11,099 bases of DNA from Oligoflexaceae bacterium (GTDB lineage Bacteria; Bdellovibrionota_B; Oligoflexia; Oligoflexales; Oligoflexaceae), in assembly GCA_947474445.1 (NCBI GenBank), contig CANJJY010000112.1, positions 1-11,099 of the forward strand. Direction: 5' to 3'. Shown here in pieces: positions 6,668 through 11,099 of this stretch. Position numbers and translations under genes: made by a program. The notes beneath the pieces were generated by a model. It saw nothing but the letters and a program-made list of their open reading frames with translations. It was not told the origin of the DNA and searched no databases. Every line of letters begins with the position of its first letter. Within the stretch, counting starts at the first letter, position 1.

Positions 6668-6869
6668 AGCAGCGGTCGAAACAATGACTTAATTCAAGCT
6701 CTATTCATCGAATGTGGGTCAAGTAAGGCCGTTCACGCAGCGTCAAGCTGCCCGGCGAACAATTTAAAAACCAAAACGCCCAGTACTCGCATGGGCTCCG
6801 GTCTGCACGGCCAAGAACATCCACGGTTTGAGCTAGAGGGTTTGGGTCTGGAGGCTCATGCCACCGAGC
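6668..6869. other. Non-coding decay region after toxin remnant
   Basis: No supported gene. It contains a stem-loop candidate at 6731-6760 (GTTC/GAAC outer pair, GCAGC/GCTGC inner stem, GTCAA loop). An open stretch at 6727-6831 of 34 codons lacks a start codon and any motif I recognise. No transposase, target-site duplication or direct repeat marking the deletion was seen. Confidence 0.45.
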
Positions 6870-7703
6870 TCAAGAAAGTGGCGGCAGATGGATGGTCGCG
6901 CGGATGGGAAAATGATCAGAGGAATGGACCCTTGTATCGACTTCTATTTCACTAACAGTAAGGCCGCGGACAAAAAGCTGATCAAGATGGTCCAGTGAAC
7001 GACGAGGATCGTCAGGGACAGACACATAGCTCAAACCGAGAGATTCTAACTTGCTACAGATCGCTTGAAAGTAACGCGGCGTAAAAGTATTGAAGTCGCC
7101 TGCAAAAATCATAGGACCATCGTGGACGGGAAGTAGCGCGATCAAATGATCGAGCTCTTCCACAGCGCGCTTGATGGAGCGAAACAAGGTCGCATGCATG
7201 TTGACGACCATCAGACTAGGACGCAAGACTCCCAGCTGATAAAAGGTAACGAGAGCGACCTTCGGAGTCTTAAGCACGGGTTCCGGATATTTGCAGAGGA
7301 TTCTTTGCGGGTCACCCTGGGTCTGCACGCGCGAAATAGTCATGACGCCGTCGCGCAGACGATCGGCACGCTCGTAGGAAGCGCTGTGCACGACGCCAAA
7401 ACCTAGGGGTGTTAAATCGTGGAGCGAGCGCCTCGAGAGGAGAGCTTCCTGGATCATCAGAATATCGCTTTGAAAACTGAGCATCCGAAAATCGTTATAA
7501 AAATGTTCGCCGCCAGCCCCTTTGAAGATATTCCAGATGGTGATCCGGATCGGCCATTCACCCCAATGATCGTGATCCGCTTGTCCCGCCACCCAAATAG
7601 GGGTCTCAACTTCGCGATTGATCTTGAGCACCTGGCTCAGACTTTTGATGACGTGTATATAGGGGCGCCGCGGTTTAACCTTGGTCGTTCGTTCATTCGT
7701 CAC
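6870..7703 (-). CDS. Endonuclease/exonuclease/phosphatase (EEP) family protein
   Basis: A 277-residue hydrolase of the EEP superfamily (DNase I/ExoIII/phosphodiesterase fold), metal-dependent. All signature positions are present: WNIF with Asn58, QEALLS with metal-binding Glu86, NMHA with His170, AGDFNT with Asp203 and Asn205, DQLFV with Asp241, and the terminal SDHFPI with Asp263-His264. The true substrate (nucleic acid, phospholipid or phosphate ester) cannot be told from sequence. The first 50 residues are basic and not part of the domain; there is no signal peptide, so it is likely cytoplasmic. I chose a GTG at 7703, because TGAGG lies eight bases before it; a GTG three codons upstream (7712) has no properly spaced site. 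It stands alone, with its 3' end facing the AbiE remnant and a long non-coding region upstream. Confidence 0.88.
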   Translation of the reverse strand: MTNERTTKVKPRRPYIHVIKSLSQVLKINREVETPIWVAGQADHDHWGEWPIRITIWNIFKGAGGEHFYNDFRMLSFQSDILMIQEALLSRRSLHDLTPLGFGVVHSASYERADRLRDGVMTISRVQTQGDPQRILCKYPEPVLKTPKVALVTFYQLGVLRPSLMVVNMHATLFRSIKRAVEELDHLIALLPVHDGPMIFAGDFNTFTPRYFQAICSKLESLGLSYVSVPDDPRRSLDHLDQLFVRGLTVSEIEVDTRVHSSDHFPIRATIHLPPLS

Positions 7704-8068
7704 GGAAGGCACCTCATGAGAACAAATCCAGCCTGAGAATGAGTATCAGCTTCGTCGCAAGCTCCGGGGAGCTGCCCTCCCATCGCGTCAGGAGAAACCT
7801 CAAGCCTCGCCCCATTAAATCATAAAGTCCTCTCGTATTCCAAAGTTATCGGACCGCACCGCAGCCTCGTGCGCAGGGGTGGGCAACAGCGACTTTGCAG
7901 CTTCTACTTGCCAATTTGTCTCAAGCCAGGCAACCTAGGGGCGAAAGTAACCGTGACTTGCCCGCGAGTGTTCACCTGCACTCGACCTGTTTTAGCTGAC
8001 GTTGTTCCAGATTTCATCTGTCGCTGCGGCCCTTCTGCGTTCAGGCAAGCCTTTTGTGGAGGTCCGTG
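7704..8068. other. Divergent intergenic region, EEP protein / S30AE protein
   Basis: About 365 bases with no gene I can support. It carries TGAGG for the minus-strand EEP gene, a palindrome AGCTCC-GG-GGAGCT (7760-7773), a minus-strand TATGAT-like -10 candidate near 7828 without a good -35, and GGAGG for the S30AE gene at 8059-8063. Open frames crossing it run antisense into the S30AE gene and have no motifs. No well-formed sigma-70 promoter was seen in the plus direction. Confidence 0.4.
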
Positions 8069-8395
8069 ATGAAGCTTAATATTTTCTTTAGACGCCTTCC
8101 CCCGTCCCCTGCCCTGCATCGCTATGCCCTCAGTCGCCTCAAACTCTGGGAAACAGAGTGGAAGAGAATCCTCGACCTCCGTTTGACCATCGCGCAAGAA
8201 GGCGATCAAATTCGCGTTGACCTCATTGGTCGCGACGAGGCCGGTCATGCCATCAGCGCGCAAACGCGCGCCGCCGACGAGTTCAAGGCGATCGACGCGC
8301 TCTATCGCAAGCTGTCGCCGCAGGGTCAGCTTCTCTCGCATCAACGCCCGGCTATGTCCGCAACTCGCTCGTTGATGCGGACTCTAGTGCACTGA
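8069..8395 (+). CDS. Short S30AE / HPF-like ribosome hibernation protein
   Basis: A 108-residue cytoplasmic protein that aligns by eye with the S30AE fold of HPF/RaiA hibernation factors. Matching features are an N-terminal beta strand MKLNIFFR, a helix PALHRYALSRLKLWE (14-28), strands ILDLRLTIAQEG (34-45) and IRVDLIGRDEAGHAISAQT (48-66), and the closing helix ADEFKAIDALYRKLSPQG (69-86) with the typical A-I-D-x-L-x-x-K-L spacing. Family members bind the 30S decoding region and silence ribosomes in stationary phase. The C-terminal dimerisation domain of long HPF is absent; the last 20 residues are unlike the family. GGAGG lies six bases before the ATG. It converges on the lipoprotein gene, with 12 bases between stops and no obvious terminator. 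The family call is moderate because no residue is strictly diagnostic. Confidence 0.65.
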   Translation: MKLNIFFRRLPPSPALHRYALSRLKLWETEWKRILDLRLTIAQEGDQIRVDLIGRDEAGHAISAQTRAADEFKAIDALYRKLSPQGQLLSHQRPAMSATRSLMRTLVH

Positions 8396-8407
8396 TCGGT
8401 CTGACAT

Positions 8408-8836
8408 TCAAGGATTCGCTGGGTTTTTATTGATGAAATGAAAGCAGGCGTAAGTCCCGTGATAGATCCAGCCCACGCAGGCGTTGGTGAATGAACGCTC
8501 GTAGCAACTGCGGCCTTCTCTATATATTTTAAAATCAGTTTCAGGTGCGAGGGTCTGGCCTTCTTTCAAAGGGACCAGGGCGATGCGCGCAGGGCTTTGG
8601 CAAACATCCCGTATCTCTTCGTTGCTGAGCCTTTTATTGCGGCTCACCATCACGTAGAGGGGTGACTCCCAGCGATCTTGATTGGGACTCTCCACGAGGT
8701 TGCCATTCGATTGCGCCTGGTCCGCTTCGTAGCTCTTGATCGCATAGGCGAAGGAATCCTGCTTATCTTTGCAGGAGGAGACCCCGATCAAAAGGAGCGG
8801 CAAAAACAGAAGCGTACGCACGAGGAGAAGCAGCAT
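8408..8836 (-). CDS. Small cysteine-rich lipoprotein of unknown function
   Basis: A 142-residue predicted lipoprotein, not recognised beyond its export signal. The hydrophobic segment MLLLLVRTLLFLPLLLIG leads to VSSC, a lipobox with Cys22 as lipid anchor, followed by CKDKQDS; the Lys +2 residue favours outer-membrane sorting under the enterobacterial rule. The mature part has an acidic, glutamine/asparagine-rich linker (about 35-57), then a compact region with four cysteines (79, 111, 120, 131) able to form two disulphides and an aromatic C-terminus (GWIYHGTYACFHF). The start is uncertain: an ATG at 8836 has GAGGA eight bases upstream, an ATG at 8842 is too close to it, and a TTG at 8851 has its own GAGGG and would give a more classical Arg-containing n-region. 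It is convergent with the S30AE gene. Confidence 0.7.
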   Translation of the reverse strand: MLLLLVRTLLFLPLLLIGVSSCKDKQDSFAYAIKSYEADQAQSNGNLVESPNQDRWESPLYVMVSRNKRLSNEEIRDVCQSPARIALVPLKEGQTLAPETDFKIYREGRSCYERSFTNACVGWIYHGTYACFHFINKNPANP

Positions 8837-8853
8837 GACCATATTCCTCAAGA

Positions 8854-8880
8854 GATCCCTCGCCTGAGCGAGAGGAGATC
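8854..8880 (-). other. Imperfect hairpin in lipoprotein leader
   Basis: CTCGC (8859-8863) pairs with GCGAG (8868-8872) around CTGA, and outer GATC arms (8854-8857, 8877-8880) extend it with a small internal loop. In the transcript it would sit directly upstream of the lipoprotein start and overlap the GAGGG that would serve a TTG start at 8851. Confidence 0.35.
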
Positions 8881-8984
8881 CTCAAACGAGGACCGAAGTC
8901 TCTGAAGCAAGCTGCGTACCAGCAATTATTACCTGAAATCATTCTTCAATTTGAGCGTTCGGCCGCCTTAAGCCGCGGCTTTGC

Positions 8985-9962
8985 CTAAGATTTGGTCAGC
9001 TGGGCGAGGCCCTCAATGAAGCCGGCGATGCCCTGCGACAGCTGCAAGAGATCGAGAGCAGCAGGGTTCGACGCTTGATAAAGATGAGAAGGAGCTGCGC
9101 TCTGGGGAAACGTTCGCTTCTGCCCGGGCAGGTAAAGACCGATCACGGGAACACCGAGAGCATGGGCGACGTGCAAGGGCCCGGAGTCATGACCGACGAA
9201 GAGAGAAGCCTGCGCCCAGAGCCAGGCTAGTTTTTCGAGATCTTGGGCCCAGGAATCAATAAAATGAGCCACGTCACTCCCGGGAAGCCGCCCGCGTAGA
9301 CGCTCTAATTCGAGTTGGGTTCCTGTCCAAAGGATAAAATACCCGGCAGCTTCCAGTTGTTGAGCCAAGCGTTCCCAGACCTCAAGGGGAGCGCAGCGAT
9401 CGGCTCGACCGGCAAAGGCGTGCAGAACGGCTATTTTTTTGCCCTGCAGGGAGAGAGGGAGGGCGAGGGGCGGCAGGCGCCGGCGATCGAGCCAGGTATG
9501 GGGCGGTACCGACCGAGTCAAACTCCCGCCAAAAACCCGCAGAAAACCGGCCACGACCGTTTCATCCGACCGCGGTTGATGCACGACCTCGGTGAGAAAC
9601 CTTTGATTCTTGCGACCGGCGAGACCGAGGCGCCGGGGGATTCCAGCCAGTTTGACAAAAAAAGCGGTTCGCCAGTTGACCGTGGGAAGATAGGCCACAT
9701 CGAAGTGAGCCCGACGAATGCTGCGCCACGAGCGAAGAAACACGCGCAGAGAGCCTCGACGACGCTGCGGTCCTCGGTCCCAAAAAGGATCGGCCGCATA
9801 TATTTTGTGAATGCCTGGCAAGAGATGCGCAATCCGCGAGGTGTAGTCCTTACACCAGAGGCTCAGTTCGACGTCCGGATCTTCGCTGAGGGCTCGGGCG
9901 AGTCCGGAAACGAAAACGAGGTCACCTAGGTTATCGAGACAGACCAAGAGGACTTTCTTCAT
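8985..9962 (-). CDS. Glycosyltransferase family 9 (heptosyltransferase-like)
   Basis: A 325-residue GT-B glycosyltransferase of family 9, the family of the ADP-heptose:LPS heptosyltransferases WaaC/WaaF/WaaQ, acting at the cytoplasmic face of the inner membrane. The N-terminus has the family's VLLVCLDNLGDLVFVSGL (4-21), with the conserved Asp14 that serves as general base in WaaC. The C-terminal donor-binding motif is VGHDSGPLHVAHALGVPVIGLY (split here: V256-H264, then V265-Y277). The WP-containing lysine motif usual around residue 190 in WaaC/WaaF is replaced by GRADRCAPLEVW (185-196), so donor identity is uncertain. Length is normal for the family. AAGGG precedes the ATG by six bases. It is a lone gene with no other LPS genes in view, lying divergent from the diguanylate cyclase. 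Confidence 0.9.
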   Translation of the reverse strand: MKKVLLVCLDNLGDLVFVSGLARALSEDPDVELSLWCKDYTSRIAHLLPGIHKIYAADPFWDRGPQRRRGSLRVFLRSWRSIRRAHFDVAYLPTVNWRTAFFVKLAGIPRRLGLAGRKNQRFLTEVVHQPRSDETVVAGFLRVFGGSLTRSVPPHTWLDRRRLPPLALPLSLQGKKIAVLHAFAGRADRCAPLEVWERLAQQLEAAGYFILWTGTQLELERLRGRLPGSDVAHFIDSWAQDLEKLAWLWAQASLFVGHDSGPLHVAHALGVPVIGLYLPGQKRTFPQSAAPSHLYQASNPAALDLLQLSQGIAGFIEGLAQLTKS

Positions 9963-10172
9963 ATAGGGCCCTTAAACCGGGGAAGGTCGCCGAGGCGCCG
10001 TCCCTGAAAAACCAAAAGTTCCCCTCAAATAGGGCGAATTGCCGCCTTAAGAGCGCCGGAACGCAAAATATATTATCCAATAATTTCATAATACTACACA
10101 AATTTCTCTAGTTTTTTCTCCGAGCTTCCGAAAGCTCTTCCGATAGCCGAAGGAGATAGGTGAGGGTGAACT
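9963..10172. promoter_or_regulatory. Divergent promoter region, glycosyltransferase / diguanylate cyclase
   Basis: A 210-base region with a strongly AT-rich core at about 10063-10120, containing overlapping -10-like elements on both strands (CATAAT at 10087-10092 plus; GATAAT-like within 10074-10081 minus) but no clear -35 partner. Near the cyclase a stem-loop GAGCTT-CCGA-AAGCTC lies at 10122-10137 and is followed by purine-rich GGAGATAGGTGAGGG before the start codon. Which promoter is used cannot be decided by eye. Confidence 0.45.
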
Positions 10173-11099
10173 ATGTCGATCGTTATCGTAGATCCTACGC
10201 AAAAAGACCAAGAACAGCTGATCGCTATGTTCCATCGCTGGGGCTATCCCCAAGTTCATAGCTGCACGAGTTTGGACGATGCCGAGCGCGTCCTCGGTCT
10301 CAGTCAGACTTCGTTTCGGACCTTTTTCGGTCTCGAATTGATCATTGTCGACATTACGCAGGGCGAACAGTTTGCGCAGTTTGTCGACCAGATCCGCAGT
10401 CTGCTCTTCTACCAGGATATTCCCATTCTCGCTATGGCCGAAGGCTCACGCGGCGAAAAGATGCCCTTGGCCTTTGCCTTTGGCGCAACCGACTTTGTCA
10501 GCAAGCCCTTCGAAGAATTCGAGCTGCGGGCGCGGGTCCGTTCGTGCCTCCGTCTCAAGCATGAAATCGATCGCCGGAAAGCGCGCGAGCGCGAGCTGCT
10601 TGAAGCCACCCATCAGCTGACAGATCTCAACCAAATTCTGACCAAGATGTCTCTTTTAGATAGTTTGACCGGTGTTCCCAATCGTCGTTGTTTCGACGGG
10701 AACTTCGAGCAGGAGTGGAAGCGCGCCTATCGAAACGGCGGCGATCTCGCTTTAATCCTCTGCGACATCGATTACTTTAAGCAGTATAACGACACCTACG
10801 GCCACCAGCGCGGCGATCAGTGTCTGCAGCGCATCGCCCAGACTCTCAAAAGCTCCGTCAAGCGTCCGGGCGATCTCGTTGCTCGCTACGGTGGCGAAGA
10901 ATTTGCGATTATCCTCCCGCACACCAACGCCTTACAAGCGTCGATCATCGCCAACAATATCCGCGATGCGATCCGCGAGCTCTCGCTCGATCACAGCGGT
11001 TCGCTGGTTTCCCCACTCGTCACGATCAGCATGGGTATCGCTTCGACCGAACCGGCCGTCACTCAAGTGGGGATCGACAAGCTCCTTGAGATGGCTGAT
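10173..11099 (+). CDS. Response-regulator diguanylate cyclase (REC-GGDEF), C-terminus cut by window edge
   Basis: A cytoplasmic two-component output protein that makes cyclic di-GMP from two GTP. In view are 309 residues. Residues 1-125 are a receiver domain with acidic Asp7, probable phospho-acceptor Asp60 (ELIIVDITQ) and the conserved Lys111-Pro112. A helical linker (about 128-160, charged, coiled-coil-like) leads to a GGDEF domain that starts with DSLTGVPNRR (163-172), has the metal/GTP region LCDIDYFKQYND (196-207) and the active-site loop RYGGEEFAIILP with GGEEF at 240-244. The product-inhibition I-site RPGD (231-234) lies exactly five residues before it, so feedback control is expected. 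This is a PleD/WspR-type activated-by-phosphorylation layout. About 15-25 residues should remain beyond the right edge. GAGGGTG lies close before the ATG. No cognate histidine kinase is in the window. Confidence 0.93.
   Translation, partial: MSIVIVDPTQKDQEQLIAMFHRWGYPQVHSCTSLDDAERVLGLSQTSFRTFFGLELIIVDITQGEQFAQFVDQIRSLLFYQDIPILAMAEGSRGEKMPLAFAFGATDFVSKPFEEFELRARVRSCLRLKHEIDRRKARERELLEATHQLTDLNQILTKMSLLDSLTGVPNRRCFDGNFEQEWKRAYRNGGDLALILCDIDYFKQYNDTYGHQRGDQCLQRIAQTLKSSVKRPGDLVARYGGEEFAIILPHTNALQASIIANNIRDAIRELSLDHSGSLVSPLVTISMGIASTEPAVTQVGIDKLLEMAD

Noticed and set aside
7904..8344. 146-codon minus-strand open frame
   Set aside because: It is opposite the S30AE-like gene, which has GGAGG at proper spacing and a plausible fold pattern; the antisense frame has no domain and no clear start signal.
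8962..8985. Palindrome AAGCCGCGGCTT after the GT9 stop as a terminator
   Set aside because: The loop is too small for a stable perfect hairpin and no T run follows on the minus strand.
9315..9929. Complete 204-codon open frame on the plus strand opposite the GT9 gene
   Set aside because: It is antisense to a gene with full family motifs, has no ribosome-binding site or recognisable domain, and its composition is what the GC-rich opposite strand would produce.
8963..10051. GCCGCCTTAAG present on both sides of the GT9 gene (8963-8973 and 10041-10051) as a possible flanking direct repeat
   Set aside because: An 11-base match over about 1.1 kb is not rare by chance, no insertion features accompany it, and it is not adjacent to gene ends in a way that suggests mobility.
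10121..10172. Cyclic di-GMP riboswitch upstream of the diguanylate cyclase
   Set aside because: The leader is short and lacks the conserved bases and paired helices of the known GEMM classes.

Overview
The window reads as ordinary chromosomal DNA from a Gram-negative bacterium. It encodes a GT9/heptosyltransferase-type glycosyltransferase, two or more exported proteins with signal peptides, a lipoprotein and a diguanylate cyclase. Most of it is moderately GC-rich. I cannot name the genus from the sequence; a proteobacterial or Bdellovibrionota-like host would fit, but that is inference. There are no tRNA or rRNA genes, CRISPR arrays, transposases or phage structural genes.

Layout. (1) Positions 1-2668, minus strand: a probable three-gene unit made of a secreted alpha/beta hydrolase, a DUF2141 exported protein and a glycerate kinase that runs off the left edge. 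(2) 2669-2958: a divergent control region. (3) 2959-5756, plus strand: an MFS transporter, then a secreted VCBS/FG-GAP beta-propeller protein, closed by a strong intrinsic terminator. (4) 5757-6869: a visibly AT-richer insert holding an AbiE-type antitoxin, its promoter inside a perfect inverted repeat, and only the first 38 residues of the cognate AbiEii toxin. (5) 6870-7703, minus strand: an endonuclease/exonuclease/phosphatase family protein. (6) 8069-8395, plus strand: a short S30AE (hibernation-factor-like) protein, convergent with (7) a small lipoprotein of unknown function at 8408-8836, minus strand. (8) 8985-9962, minus strand: a GT9 glycosyltransferase. (9) 10173 to the right edge, plus strand: a response-regulator diguanylate cyclase.

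The genes do not form one pathway. The most informative part is the AbiE remnant: a type IV toxin-antitoxin operon that keeps its autoregulatory promoter, antitoxin and start-stop overlap but has lost almost the whole toxin gene, leaving an orphan DNA-binding antitoxin. I found no convincing previously undescribed multi-gene system. The other leads are single genes with unassigned domains: the N-terminal region of the secreted hydrolase, the small cysteine-rich lipoprotein and the secreted propeller.

Start sites were chosen by ribosome-binding-site spacing and differ from the longest open frame in four genes: the DUF2141 protein, the MFS transporter, the EEP protein and the lipoprotein.
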